Shown here: positions 9,901 through 18,071 of the stretch, piece by piece
Layout: every line of letters starts with the position of its first letter
Numbering within the stretch: the stretch's first letter is position 1
Origin: Chitinophagales bacterium
GTDB lineage: Bacteria > Bacteroidota > Bacteroidia > Chitinophagales > JADIYW01
Direction: 5' to 3'
Assembly: GCA_023957245.1 (NCBI GenBank)
Contig: JAMLHJ010000010.1
Coordinates: forward strand, 1 to 64,000
DNA length: 64,000 bases
The notes under the pieces: model-generated
Databases searched by the model: none
What the model was told of the DNA's origin: nothing
Seen by the model: the letters and a program-made list of their open reading frames with translations, nothing else
Translations under genes and position numbers: made by a program

Positions 9901-10080
9901 TTCTTGACTAGCTAAAGTCGGACATGAAGTATATATCTGAACCTGATTATTTGTAATATCTGGGACAGCGTCTATTGGCAATTGCAATGCACTCCAAACA
10001 CCCCATATTACTAACAAGATTGTCAATATGCCAACAACTATCTTATTGTGAATACTAAAATGTATAATTTTATCTAGCAC
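6955..10080 (-). CDS. czcA: CusA/CzcA family heavy-metal RND efflux pump
   Basis: A 1041-residue inner-membrane proton antiporter, normal length for the HME-RND family. There are two repeats, each with one TM helix, a large periplasmic loop and a TM bundle. The N-terminal TM1 is followed by PIDAVPDITNNQVQI, a family signature. TM4 carries DFGLIVDGAVIVVE at about residues 399-412, which holds the Asp, Asp and Glu used in proton transfer in CzcA. This argues for the divalent-cation (Zn/Co/Cd/Ni) type, but a monovalent Cu/Ag substrate is not excluded. The late LFGVAVLNGIVLIG segment is the matching repeat. It is second in the operon, downstream of a DUF6660 gene and upstream of TolC-like and adaptor genes. 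Confidence 0.93.
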   Translation of the reverse strand: MLDKIIHFSIHNKIVVGILTILLVIWGVWSALQLPIDAVPDITNNQVQIYTSCPTLASQEVEQLVTFPIEQSVANLPNIEEVRSVSRFGLSVVTVVFKEHEDIYFARQLISEKLKDVVDKIPSDIGIPEMAPVSTGLGEVYQYIIHPKPGSESKYDAKELRTMQDWIVARQLNGTPGVAEINSFGGELKQYEVAINPYRLQSMGVSFSDVFSALELNNQNTGGAYIDKKPNAYFIRGVGIIGSIEDIKNIAVKSSGNVPIFIKDIANVQYGSAVRYGALTYNGEVDAVGGVVMMLKGENSNEVVKRIKAKLPTIQKSLPDDVMIEPYLDRTDLVNRAISTVERNLIEGALIVIFVLVIFLGNLRASIIVASAIPLSLLFALGLMNVFGVSANLMSLGAIDFGLIVDGAVIVVEATLHHLGLRKLTTRLTQQEMDEEVYLSASKIRKSAAFGEIIILMVYIPILSLVGIEGKMFTPMAKTVGFAILGALILSLTYIPMMSAWLLPKNISSQPSFSDRLMDKLYKLYHPVLEFAIRLKYWVIVCTFGLFLISLMLFRNMGGEFIPQLQEGDFAFHCILPQGSSLSQSVETSMQASRILREFDEVKMVVGKTGSAEVPTDPMPPEATDMMVVLKPQKEWKSGLSYNELGDAMMEKLEVIPGVFFEKNQPIQMRFNELMTGVRQDVAVKVFGENMDTLMKYAEEISKIVSKVEGVTTPQIERVSGLPQINVEYDRVRMANYGLNIQDVNNILSSAFAGKSAGVVFENERRFDLVVRLDSAFRTSIDDVSNLMVPTPSGLQIPISQVAQVGYKLGPAQISREDGKRRIVVGFNVSDRDVQSVVEDVQQKLENFHLPSGYYVTYGGQFENLKAASNRLMIAVPLSLLLIFVLLYLTFHSFRQAGLIFTAIPMSAIGGVFALLLRDMPFSISAGIGFIALFGVAVLNGIVLIGTFNQLEKEGVTDLLERIFKGAEIRLRPVLMTATVASLGFLPMALSTSAGAEVQKPLATVVIGGLISATFLTLIVLPILYLLVYRKKKVTSKINEL

Positions 10081-10167
10081 TTCATAAACATTAATAATTT
10101 AAAAATTAATTACACATGTACTGATATTATAAAAATTATATCAATACATCACACTAAATACTTTAAA

Positions 10168-10491
10168 TTAAATCTTTGGAGGTTGCCAGATATTTTGATA
10201 ATATAAAGAAACAAAGAAAGGATAATGGGAAGAAAACTCCTCCTCTAAATCAAGTGAAATCTTATTGTTAGGGAGAATAGATACGCTCCCATTATAGTTC
10301 ACCATAGGCAAATGGCAACAGTTACAAGCACAAAAAGGGCTACAAATATCTGTATGCTGATGAGAATCTTGTTGAGATTGTTCAGACTTGTTTTTATCAC
10401 AAAAATAATCAGCAGCATCTGCACATGGCGCAAAGGAAATTGCCAAGAGATAGAAACTAAAAATGATTGTAAAAAATCTCATTAGCATCAA
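10168..10491 (-). CDS. Small exported Cys/His-rich protein (DUF6660-like) leading the metal-efflux operon
   Basis: A 107-residue protein with an N-terminal hydrophobic segment and an ASFAPCADA-type signal end. It is then dense in metal-binding residues: CDKNK, DSHQHTD, and CSPFCACNCCHLP at about residues 50-62. The C-terminal part (FVSLYYQNIWQPPKI) is a short conserved-looking tail. Proteins of this type (annotated DUF6660 in Bacteroidota) commonly precede CusA/CzcA genes. A role as a periplasmic metal-binding chaperone or sensor is inference. It lies 87 bp upstream of the pump gene on the same strand and probably starts the operon. Confidence 0.75.
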   Translation of the reverse strand: MMLMRFFTIIFSFYLLAISFAPCADAADYFCDKNKSEQSQQDSHQHTDICSPFCACNCCHLPMVNYNGSVSILPNNKISLDLEEEFSSHYPFFVSLYYQNIWQPPKI

Positions 10492-10557
10492 AAGTAAAAA
10501 AAATATTTTTCTCTAAAACTTAAAAAACTATATTTTTAAACCAAGCCTATAACAAAA

Positions 10558-10578
10558 CAGCCCTGAATTTCAGGGCTG
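10558..10578 (-). terminator. Rho-independent terminator of typA
   Basis: A 9-bp perfect stem, CAGCCCTGA/TCAGGGCTG, with a 3-nt loop. On the minus strand it is followed by TTTTGTT. It lies 21 bp past the typA stop. Confidence 0.85.
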
Positions 10579-10599
10579 CAATATGTTTATAATACAAAA

Positions 10600-12396
10600 T
10601 TATTTAGAGTTACGTTTACGTTCATTCTCATCCAAATAAATCTTTCTGATACGAATAGATTTAGGTGTTAATTCAACATACTCATCAGCTTGAATATATT
10701 CCAATGCTTCTTCTAAAGAAAATTTAATCGGTGGAACTAATCTTACTTTATCATCAGAACCAGATGCACGCATGTTGGTCAATTTCTTAGTTACAGTACA
10801 GTTAACAACGATATCATCTTGACGAGAGTTCTCACCAATTACCATTCCAGTATAGATTTCATCTCCAGATTCCACAAAGAATCTTCCTCTGTCCTGAAGT
10901 TTATCTAAAGAATATGCAATAGCTTCACCTTGTTCTTTAGAGATAATAGAACCATTCAATCTACCAGGAATCTCTCCTTTGTGTGGTTGATAGCTTAAAA
11001 ATCTATGAGTAACAACAGCTTCTCCAGATGTTGCAGTAATCAACTCTGTACGCAAACCAATAATACCTCTTGAAGGAATCTCAAATTCTAAAATAACTCT
11101 ATTTCCTTTCAAAGTCATATTTTTCATATCACCTTTACGGCGAGATACCATTTCTATTGCTGTACCTGATTTTTCTTCTGGCAAGTCAATTGTCAATTCT
11201 TCAATAGGTTCATGTTTTTTACCATCTACCTCTTTATATATTACTTGAGGCTGACCTACTTGAAGCTCATAACCCTCACGGCGCATAGTTTCAATCAATA
11301 CAGACAAGTGCAATACACCACGACCAAACACTCTAAAACTATCGGCAGTAGCTCCTGGTTGGACTTTCAATGCCAAGTTTTTCTCCAACTCTTTTTCCAA
11401 TCTCTCTTTAAGATGTCGAGAAGTAACAAATTTACCTTCACGACCAAAGAATGGAGAATCATTGATAGTAAACAACATGCTCATTGTAGGTTCATCTATA
11501 GAGATTGCTGTCATTCCTTCTGGTTTTTCGTAATCAGCGATAGTATCACCAATTTCAAAACCTTCTATACCTGTGACTGCACATATTTCTCCCGCTTGAA
11601 CTTCATCAACTTTTACTTTGTTCATTCCTACAAAAGACAACAATTCTTTTATACGGCTTTTTACAACTTTACCATCTCTTTTCACCAAGGAAATATTCAT
11701 CCCTGGTCTCAAAACGCCTCTAAATAAACGTCCTACTGCTATCCTACCTACAAATGAAGAATAATCAAGAGATGTTATTTGCATCTGTAAAGAACCTTCT
11801 TCAATTTTTGGAGATGGAATGAATTCAATCACAGCATCTAAAAGTGCATCTATATTATCTGTTGGCTTTCTCCAATCTGTACTCATCCAACCACTTCTAG
11901 CTGAACCATACAATGTAGGAAAATCCAATTGATCTTCTGTAGCGTCCAAATGGAACATCAAATCGAAAACTTTTTCATGTACTTCATCAGGAGTACAGTT
12001 TTCTTTATCCACCTTATTCACAACAACGATAGGCTTCAATCCTAGTTCTAATGCTTTTTGAAGTACAAAACGAGTTTGTGGCATTGGCCCTTCAAATGCA
12101 TCTACTAAGAGCAATACACCATCAGCCATTTTCAATACACGTTCTACCTCTCCACCAAAGTCAGCGTGACCTGGAGTGTCAATTAAATTGATTTTATAGT
12201 CTTTGTATTTTACTGAAGCATTTTTAGAAACAATCGTAATTCCTCTCTCTCTTTCTAGTTCATTATTGTCCATGATAAGAGTTCCTTCCTTGTCGTGTTC
12301 ATGCTCTGTTTTACAAGCTCTCAATATTTTGTCCACTAAGGTCGTTTTGCCATGGTCAACGTGAGCGATGATGGCGATGTTTCTGATATTTTGCAT
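10600..12396 (-). CDS. typA: Ribosome-associated translational GTPase TypA/BipA
   Basis: A 598-residue EF-G-like GTPase that binds the 70S ribosome and helps 50S assembly and stress or cold growth. The G domain shows G1 AHVDHGKTT, switch RERGITI, G3 [16 protein letters not shown] and G4 VNKVDKEN. Domain II, two EF-G-like alpha/beta domains ([21 protein letters not shown]) and the BipA-specific C-terminal domain ([18 protein letters not shown]) follow. Length is normal. The frame is open to 12429, but the family starts at [16 protein letters not shown] (12396). A promoter word is placed just upstream at 12419-12426, inside the longer frame, which supports the shorter start. Confidence 0.96.
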   Translation of the reverse strand: MQNIRNIAIIAHVDHGKTTLVDKILRACKTEHEHDKEGTLIMDNNELERERGITIVSKNASVKYKDYKINLIDTPGHADFGGEVERVLKMADGVLLLVDAFEGPMPQTRFVLQKALELGLKPIVVVNKVDKENCTPDEVHEKVFDLMFHLDATEDQLDFPTLYGSARSGWMSTDWRKPTDNIDALLDAVIEFIPSPKIEEGSLQMQITSLDYSSFVGRIAVGRLFRGVLRPGMNISLVKRDGKVVKSRIKELLSFVGMNKVKVDEVQAGEICAVTGIEGFEIGDTIADYEKPEGMTAISIDEPTMSMLFTINDSPFFGREGKFVTSRHLKERLEKELEKNLALKVQPGATADSFRVFGRGVLHLSVLIETMRREGYELQVGQPQVIYKEVDGKKHEPIEELTIDLPEEKSGTAIEMVSRRKGDMKNMTLKGNRVILEFEIPSRGIIGLRTELITATSGEAVVTHRFLSYQPHKGEIPGRLNGSIISKEQGEAIAYSLDKLQDRGRFFVESGDEIYTGMVIGENSRQDDIVVNCTVTKKLTNMRASGSDDKVRLVPPIKFSLEEALEYIQADEYVELTPKSIRIRKIYLDENERKRNSK

Positions 12397-12418
12397 AAGC
12401 TGATTTGCTATAAGGGCG

Positions 12419-12426
12419 CAAAGATA
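12419..12426 (-). promoter_or_regulatory. -7 promoter element (TATCTTTG) of typA
   Basis: An exact TAnnTTTG word on the minus strand, 22 bases before the typA ATG. A TTTG lies 14 bases further upstream, closer than the usual -33 spacing. Confidence 0.6.
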
Positions 12427-12508
12427 CAACTTTATAAAGGCAAAATATTACTTCTCCATTTTAAATAAATGAAAAATATGTATTGAAAAATTTTAAAATT
12501 CTGAATTA

Positions 12509-13081
12509 TTACTCAGATTTTCTACGGATGCGGCTTAGATTTTCTATACTCATTCCCAAAAATGATGCAATTACTCCCAAAGGAGCACGACGAATAATTT
12601 CAATTTTTTTATCAAACAAATATTGATAACGCTCAATAGTTGAATTAAACTTCAATTGATAGGAATGATTTGAAACTGAATTGTAATGATATTCTGCTAT
12701 TAAACGACCTATCCTTTCCATAATAGGAAAAGTTTTATACAATTCTTGTAAATCATCATACTCAATATGCTGAATGGTACTATCTTCCAATAGTTCTATG
12801 TATTGAATGGAAGGTCGCTGAGAAACAAAGCTCAAAAATTCTACCAAAAATTCATTGTCAATAACAATATCAGTAGTATATTCTTTTGAATCTTTGACAT
12901 AATACATTCTAGCCAATCCTTTAATAATAAAGTATAGCTTATCACATACTTCACCAGGATTGAGCAACATAGTCCTTTTAGGATATTTATTTGTATGAAT
13001 TTTAGAGGCAACTACTTGTTCAACATCTTCTGGGACATTCTCAAATTGCTTAAAAGTATTTATAAAACCCAATGCTTGCAT
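12509..13081 (-). CDS. Crp/Fnr family transcriptional regulator
   Basis: A 190-residue protein with an N-terminal cyclic-nucleotide-binding (cupin) domain (LLNPGEVCDKLYFIIKGLARMYY, about residues 39-61) and a short C-terminal helix-turn-helix (APLGVIASFLGMSIENLSRIRR, about 166-187). Bacteroidota have many such short Crp-like regulators, whose ligands are mostly unknown. It is transcribed divergently from the aminotransferase/kinase/aldolase cassette across a 140-bp gap, so it is a reasonable candidate regulator of that cassette. That link is inferred from position only. Confidence 0.85.
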   Translation of the reverse strand: MQALGFINTFKQFENVPEDVEQVVASKIHTNKYPKRTMLLNPGEVCDKLYFIIKGLARMYYVKDSKEYTTDIVIDNEFLVEFLSFVSQRPSIQYIELLEDSTIQHIEYDDLQELYKTFPIMERIGRLIAEYHYNSVSNHSYQLKFNSTIERYQYLFDKKIEIIRRAPLGVIASFLGMSIENLSRIRRKSE

Positions 13082-13088
13082 AACAATG

Positions 13089-13096
13089 CAAATTTA
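13089..13096 (-). promoter_or_regulatory. -7 promoter element (TAAATTTG) of the Crp/Fnr gene
   Basis: An exact TAnnTTTG word on the minus strand, with its last base seven bases from the ATG at 13081. This predicts a leaderless or very short-leader mRNA. Confidence 0.6.
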
Positions 13097-13221
13097 CAAT
13101 ATCCATTTAGCATTTGTCTAATAATTTGCAAATATTTCTATTTTGATAATTATCAATAGAAAAAAATTGGAAATCAACGTACTTTTAGCTTACTAAATTG
13201 AGGCTTTAGAATAAAATTAAC

Positions 13222-14706
13222 ATGGAAAACACAATTATTGAAAAAGAAACTATAAACAATGGCTTTGCTATTAGTCAATATCATGACGTCAAACCAATTT
13301 ATGAAAGACTAAACAAATTAGTAGCTCTTCCATTACAACACATTCAATCAGATAAGCTGTCTAAATACTTAGACTATTATAAAAATGAGTGTAAGCAATC
13401 AAAAAAAATCTATGATGAAGCTACCCGTTACATACCTGGAGGCGTTCAGCACAATTTGGCATTTAACTATCCATTTCCTTTAGCCTTTGACAAAGCAGAA
13501 GGAGCATATCTTTACGATGTAGATGGTCATAAGTATATTGATTTCTTACAAGCAGGAGGCCCTACTATTTTAGGGAGCAATTATCCTAAAGTTCGAGAAA
13601 AATGTTTTGAATTACTCAACAAATGTGGTCCCTCTACAGGATTATTACACGAATATGAATTGAAAATTGCCAAATTAATCAGCGAAAGCATTCCATCAGT
13701 AGAGCAGTTTCGCATGTTGGGTTCGGGTACTGAAGCTGTATTAGGAGCAATTCGTTTGGCACGTATTAAGACAGGAAAATCCAAAATAATAAAAATTGGC
13801 GGTGCATATCATGGATGGAGCGACCAAATGGTATATGATTTGCGTATCCCTGGAACAAAATTTTTTGACGCCAAAGGAATTCCTTTCATGATGCATTGGC
13901 ACACTCAAGCAGTAAGCCCCAATGACATTGAAGCACTAGAAAACACTTTGAAATGGAATCGTTTCAGAGGAGGTACTGCTGCTGTAATTGTCGAACCAAT
14001 GGGACCTGAAAGCGGTACGTACCCTGTGTATAAACAATATTGTGCTGATATTAGAGCATTGTGTGACAAATACGAAACATTATTAATCTTTGATGAAGTA
14101 GTTACTGCTTTTAGAATTGGCGTATCTGGCGCACAAGGCTATTTAGGTGTAAAACCTGATTTAACTATTTTCGGAAAAATTATTGCTGGAGGATATCCAG
14201 GAGCTGGGGGTATCGGTGGTAGAGCTGATCTTATGGACGGACTTGCCGCAGGGTTACAAGGTGGCAAAAAAGTAAAAGTAGGTGGAACATTAGCAGCCAA
14301 CCCGCTCAGTTGTGCCGCAGGATACTATACAATAAAAGAAATAAAAGCCACTCAAGCTTGTGAAAAAGCTGGACTTGCAGGAGATAGATTAACAAAAGGA
14401 CTTAATCAACTAATTGATAAATACGAATTACCTTTCGTAGCATATAACCAAGGTTCTATTTGTCATTTAGAAACTGCAGGAACTTTATTTGAAAAAATTG
14501 AACTTTTAAAAATCACTTCAGTCCTCAAACGTATCAATGAGCGCAAAAAGCTCATGGAAGAATATGGTGCTGCTTATATGGCTGAAGGTATAGTAACATT
14601 GGCAGGAAGTAGATTATATACTAGTTTAGCAGATACTGATGATGTTATTGATGATGCATTAGAGAGATTTGAAAGAGTATTCAAAAACGTAGAAAAAAGA
14701 GGATAA
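13222..14706 (+). CDS. Class III PLP-dependent aminotransferase (glutamate-1-semialdehyde aminomutase-like)
   Basis: A 494-residue class III aminotransferase-fold enzyme. An N-terminal extension of about 70 residues precedes the usual start RYIPGGVQHNLAF. PLP-site motifs are GSGTEAVLGAIRLAR (~172), GGAYHGWSDQM (~196), FDEVVTAFRIG (~292) and FGKIIAGGYPGAGG (~318), which supplies the Schiff-base Lys. GGTLAANPLSCAAGY (~355) is also typical. It resembles HemL, but the extension and the neighbours (sugar kinase, class II aldolase) argue against haem synthesis. It is more likely an amino-sugar or amino-polyol transaminase; the substrate is unknown. It is the first gene of a four-gene plus-strand cassette, divergent from a Crp-like regulator. 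Confidence 0.85.
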   Translation: MENTIIEKETINNGFAISQYHDVKPIYERLNKLVALPLQHIQSDKLSKYLDYYKNECKQSKKIYDEATRYIPGGVQHNLAFNYPFPLAFDKAEGAYLYDVDGHKYIDFLQAGGPTILGSNYPKVREKCFELLNKCGPSTGLLHEYELKIAKLISESIPSVEQFRMLGSGTEAVLGAIRLARIKTGKSKIIKIGGAYHGWSDQMVYDLRIPGTKFFDAKGIPFMMHWHTQAVSPNDIEALENTLKWNRFRGGTAAVIVEPMGPESGTYPVYKQYCADIRALCDKYETLLIFDEVVTAFRIGVSGAQGYLGVKPDLTIFGKIIAGGYPGAGGIGGRADLMDGLAAGLQGGKKVKVGGTLAANPLSCAAGYYTIKEIKATQACEKAGLAGDRLTKGLNQLIDKYELPFVAYNQGSICHLETAGTLFEKIELLKITSVLKRINERKKLMEEYGAAYMAEGIVTLAGSRLYTSLADTDDVIDDALERFERVFKNVEKRG

Positions 14707-14712
14707 AATATT

Positions 14713-16242
14713 TTGTCTTACTATTTAGCATACGATGTAGGTACAAGTAGTGTTAAAGCTATTTTAGTCGATAAACAAGGAGATATTAAATCTTCAGCTA
14801 TCGCCCACTACCCTCTTTATATGCCCCAACCGGGATGGGTAGAACAAGACCCTATAGATTATTGGAATGCAATCTGCAAAGCAACAAAAGAAATTGTAAA
14901 TCAATCAAATATACCAGTTTCTGAAATTAATGCTTTAGCATTTTCCACTCAAGCTATGGGAATAATTCCTATTGACAAAACAGGAAATGTACTCTATAAT
15001 AATATTTCTTGGGTAGATGGAAGAGCAGAAGAATATGCTGTGAAGGCTATGAAAAAATTTGGAGGTAAAAAAATCTTCAAAGCTATTGTAGGAGTTGAAA
15101 TCACTGGAAAAGATGTTATTCCAAAACTATTATGGTTGAAAAATAAAAAGCCAGAAATTTGGAATAAAACTTATAAAGTTCTGGATGTTAATGGTTACTT
15201 GAAATTCAAATGCACAGAAAAAATGGTTGCAGAATGGTCTGGAGCCTGTTCATACGCATTCAATTTAAAATCTAAGGATTGGGAAAATTTATTTTTCAAA
15301 ATCACTGGAATAGGAACTGACAAACTTCCTCAACTCGTCAAATCTACAGACTTAGTTGGCACTCTGACTGCTGAAGCTGCTAAAGATTTAGGTTTAGATA
15401 CTCACGTAAAAGTATATGGAGGTTGCGATGACACTCAAGCTGCTGCTGTAGGAACCACTGCCATCCATGAAGGAGAAGCACATATATACACAGGCACTTC
15501 TGCTTGGGTAGGTGTAATGACTAAAAATGCGCCAAAATTTAAAAATGGTATTTTTTCTTTGCAGAGTGCGGACCCGAGTATGAATTTTATTGTTGGAATC
15601 ACAGAATCAGCAGGAGTAAATACTGAATGGGTACTGGAAAATTTTTATTCCAATGAGCTAAAATCAATGAATAAAGAAGCTGTATTCCAATTAATGGAAA
15701 ATGAAATCTTATCCACAGAACCCGGTGCTGATTATCTAATTATGACTCCTTGGTTTTTAGGTGAAAGATGTCCAGTAAGCACAACTACAACGCGCTCTAG
15801 CCTTATTAATCTAACACATCAACATCAGAGAGGTCATATTGTAAGAGCTCACTTCGAAGGCATTGCCCACAATCTAAAATGGTCAATTGCTAATATTGAG
15901 AAGGATTTTAAGTTTAAAATTTCTTCTTTAAAAATCACAGGTGGAGGTAGCAAAAACAAAACATGGATGCAAATTATCGCCGACATTACCAATAGAGATA
16001 TTATCACAACTTCTCAGCCAATTAATGCAGGAGCAATAGGTGCTGCGGTGGTTGCAATGGTTGGAGACAATGCACTCCATTCATTCAGTGAGGTAAAGCA
16101 AGTAGTTGCTGAAGTCAAAACTTTTCAACCCAGAAAAGAATATCAGCAATTGTATAACGAATTACATCAAACCTATCAAGCAGTATATTATCGCCTAAAA
16201 GATACTTATCAGGCAATTAATCAAAAAAGATTTGAACTTTAA
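14713..16242 (+). CDS. FGGY family carbohydrate kinase (xylulokinase-like)
   Basis: A 509-residue ATP-dependent sugar kinase of the FGGY fold. FGGY_N starts with YYLAYDVGTSSVKAILVD and continues to about residue 250, with GGCDDTQAAAVGT at about 237-249 holding the catalytic Asp. FGGY_C has LKITGGGSKNKTWMQIIADI (~410) for nucleotide binding. The only plausible start is a TTG at 14713, since the first strand of the fold begins four codons later and the next Met is at about residue 37. The TTG is in frame with the upstream aminotransferase, separated by TAA and two sense codons. The kinase may phosphorylate a ketose or polyol before cleavage by the downstream aldolase; this is inference. Confidence 0.88.
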   Translation: MSYYLAYDVGTSSVKAILVDKQGDIKSSAIAHYPLYMPQPGWVEQDPIDYWNAICKATKEIVNQSNIPVSEINALAFSTQAMGIIPIDKTGNVLYNNISWVDGRAEEYAVKAMKKFGGKKIFKAIVGVEITGKDVIPKLLWLKNKKPEIWNKTYKVLDVNGYLKFKCTEKMVAEWSGACSYAFNLKSKDWENLFFKITGIGTDKLPQLVKSTDLVGTLTAEAAKDLGLDTHVKVYGGCDDTQAAAVGTTAIHEGEAHIYTGTSAWVGVMTKNAPKFKNGIFSLQSADPSMNFIVGITESAGVNTEWVLENFYSNELKSMNKEAVFQLMENEILSTEPGADYLIMTPWFLGERCPVSTTTTRSSLINLTHQHQRGHIVRAHFEGIAHNLKWSIANIEKDFKFKISSLKITGGGSKNKTWMQIIADITNRDIITTSQPINAGAIGAAVVAMVGDNALHSFSEVKQVVAEVKTFQPRKEYQQLYNELHQTYQAVYYRLKDTYQAINQKRFEL

Positions 16243-16246
16243 TACA

Positions 16247-16822
16247 ATGGATATCCAAAAAGCCAGAGAAATCGTTTGCGAATCAGGGAAAAAATTAGTC
16301 CACGAAGGATTGATTGCTCGTACATGGGGCAATGTCAGCGTTCGTATTGATGAAAGACGTATGGTCATCACTCCTAGTGGAAGAAAATATGAAGAACTTT
16401 CTCCTAGCGATATGGTCATTGTTGATATTTATACTTTGAAACACGAAGGAATCAAACCTTCATCAGAATTAAAATTGCACTGCGAAATATATAAAACAAG
16501 ACCTCATATTCAAGCAGTTATCCATACTCATCAACTATATGCTTCAGTAGTAGCTTCTACGCAACAAGATGTAGAAGTGCTCGATACAGAACATCAGAAA
16601 ATATTGGGAGCTAAAATCATTAAAGCTGCTCCTTATGCACTACCCAATAGTAAATCTCTCACTGTTGACACTGCAAAAGCCGTAGGAAATAGCAATGCTG
16701 CTTTAATGTCCAATCATGGTGTAATTTGTATTGGTACAGACATGAATGAAACTTTTAAAGTGGCGCATACTCTGGAAGCTGCTTGTAAAAATTTTATTGA
16801 CTCCAAAATAAAATCTGCATAA
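16247..16822 (+). CDS. Class II aldolase/adducin family protein (fuculose-phosphate-aldolase-like), catalytic residues intact
   Basis: A 191-residue Zn-dependent aldolase of the FucA/RhaD/AraD fold. The phosphate-binding segment is RTWGNVSVR (~25), the catalytic Glu is in PSSELKLH (E74), and the metal histidines are in VIHTHQLYAS (H93, H95) and SNHGVIC (H157). These match E. coli FucA E73, H92, H94 and H155 almost exactly in spacing, so the enzyme should be active. A TTG 15 bp upstream overlaps the kinase end, but the ATG at 16247 fits the family start. It lies 4 bp after the kinase stop and is directly followed by a degenerate paralogue. It would cleave a phosphorylated ketose to DHAP and an aldehyde, if the family rule holds. 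Confidence 0.9.
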   Translation: MDIQKAREIVCESGKKLVHEGLIARTWGNVSVRIDERRMVITPSGRKYEELSPSDMVIVDIYTLKHEGIKPSSELKLHCEIYKTRPHIQAVIHTHQLYASVVASTQQDVEVLDTEHQKILGAKIIKAAPYALPNSKSLTVDTAKAVGNSNAALMSNHGVICIGTDMNETFKVAHTLEAACKNFIDSKIKSA

Positions 16823-16824
16823 AG

Positions 16825-17430
16825 ATGACTCTCTCAGAAGCACAAAATTTAATTTTAAATGCACCTCAATTCTTTGAAGAACATTTAGCAGGTTATCAAA
16901 CATGGGGAAATGTCAATTTTCTACAAATAGCTGTAAGATTAAATGATAGAAAAATATTGGTTTCAAATGCTGACAAACCTCTTAATGAACAGACTATCAA
17001 TGATTTCACTATCCTTCCACTAAAAGGTGATTCTTATTTTCAGAAATTATTGTTCTGGAAATGGAAAATAAATGTTGCACTTCTCACCTATCAAGAATTT
17101 GCTTCGCAAGTTACCGAAACAATTCCTCCAATATTAGACGACCAAGCTCAATTATTAGGTGTTAATATTAAAATCGCTTCAAACCCTATTGATGCAGTTT
17201 TTAAAACGATAGGAAGATTTGCTACAATCTTAGATGACAAAAAAAGTATCTGTATGGGTTCAACGCTTGAAGATGCGTTTGTAGCTGCACAGCTATTGGA
17301 AAAAACTTCAAAAGCATGGGTATTGGGTAAATATCTAGGAGGTTCAAAACCTATCAATATCATTGAAGCATGGGCTATGCAACAGTTTTACCAGTTGAAA
17401 TATTCTAAGGAAGCACAGAAAAATGTATAA
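16825..17430 (+). CDS. Degenerate class II aldolase-fold paralogue (likely pseudoenzyme)
   Basis: A 201-residue protein that aligns end to end with the preceding aldolase: TWGNVN against TWGNVS, then a shared D-F/M spacing near 60, TYQEFAS against THQLYAS, and SICMG against VICIG. All four functional positions are changed: E74 to Y71, H93 to L87, H95 to Y89 and H157 to K139. So it cannot bind the catalytic metal as the active family does. The frame is fully open and starts 2 bp after the aldolase stop, which suggests it is expressed and retained rather than a decaying pseudogene. A structural or regulatory partner of the active aldolase, perhaps in a mixed tetramer, is inference from this arrangement. 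Confidence 0.75.
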   Translation: MTLSEAQNLILNAPQFFEEHLAGYQTWGNVNFLQIAVRLNDRKILVSNADKPLNEQTINDFTILPLKGDSYFQKLLFWKWKINVALLTYQEFASQVTETIPPILDDQAQLLGVNIKIASNPIDAVFKTIGRFATILDDKKSICMGSTLEDAFVAAQLLEKTSKAWVLGKYLGGSKPINIIEAWAMQQFYQLKYSKEAQKNV

Positions 17431-17484
17431 ATGTGTGATACTTCTTGCTTCTTTGTGAAACTTTGTGGAATAAATTCAATAAAT

Positions 17485-17605
17485 AACTATTACACAAAAG
17501 ACACTAAGGAGTCACAAAAAAACACAAAGCAAATTCTTAATGAAGCTCTGTGCTTCTTTGTGAAACTTTGTGGAATAACTTAGTGTGCTTTGTGGTTAAA
17601 TTTTG
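17485..17605. repeat. Dispersed intergenic repeat, copy A
   Basis: Runs from ACTATTACACAAAAG through CACAAAGCAAA and TTTGTGAAACTTTGTGGAAT to CTTTGTGGTTAAATTTT. It matches 34855-34975 nearly base for base apart from a few substitutions and a short indel. Confidence 0.75.
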
Positions 17606-17662
17606 AAGCACTCAACCACCAGCATTTTCACATCTTCACATTCTCACATTTTATTTCCTTTT

Positions 17663-17690
17663 CATACTTTTCTTTAGAAGAAAAAGTATG
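17663..17690. repeat. Hairpin within repeat island A
   Basis: CATACTTTTCTT pairs with AAGAAAAAGTATG around a 3-nt TAG core, with one bulged base. There is no T-run that would make it a clear terminator. Confidence 0.6.
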
Positions 17691-17718
17691 CAAAAGAATC
17701 GCACCGGATTTTTCGCTG

Positions 17719-17805
17719 ACCCACTATATACTTGAAAGCTATTTCTTCAAAACTCGACTTCGCCTCAAACAGTTGAAGAAATTACGCTTTCTTCATATAG
17801 TGGGT
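17719..17805. repeat. Long imperfect inverted repeat within island A
   Basis: Left arm 17719-17750 (starts ACCCACTATAT, ends ATTTCTTCAA) pairs with right arm 17773-17805 (starts TTGAAGAAAT, ends ATATAGTGGGT) around a 22-nt loop, with a few mismatches and a 2-nt asymmetry. It could be a MITE-like or REP-like element. No gene lies in it. Confidence 0.65.
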
Positions 17806-18071
17806 ACCCAGCATCAAAATCTATGGTGCAGGGCGCATTCGAAATGTGTAATACTGTCTATCACTTCGTGAACTTTGTGGTTATTATGGACTTTAAGAAC
17901 CAAGAACCAAGATTCAAGACTTGCAAAAGTACTCTGTGAACTTTGCGTAAAACTTAGTGAACTTTGAGGTTAAATTATATCATTCTTTGCGGTTAGATTT
18001 GAAGAACTCAACCATCTACACTCATAATTCAGAATTCAGAATTTCTCTTCCATTTTACTACAAAATTGAAC

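Noticed and set aside
11212..11727. 171-codon plus-strand open frame inside typA
   Set aside because: It lies antisense to the conserved GTPase and its translation is Phe/Tyr-rich low complexity with no family signal.
17590..17871. 93-codon open frame in repeat island A
   Set aside because: The translation follows repeat and hairpin sequence; Phe/His/Leu-rich with no recognisable domain.
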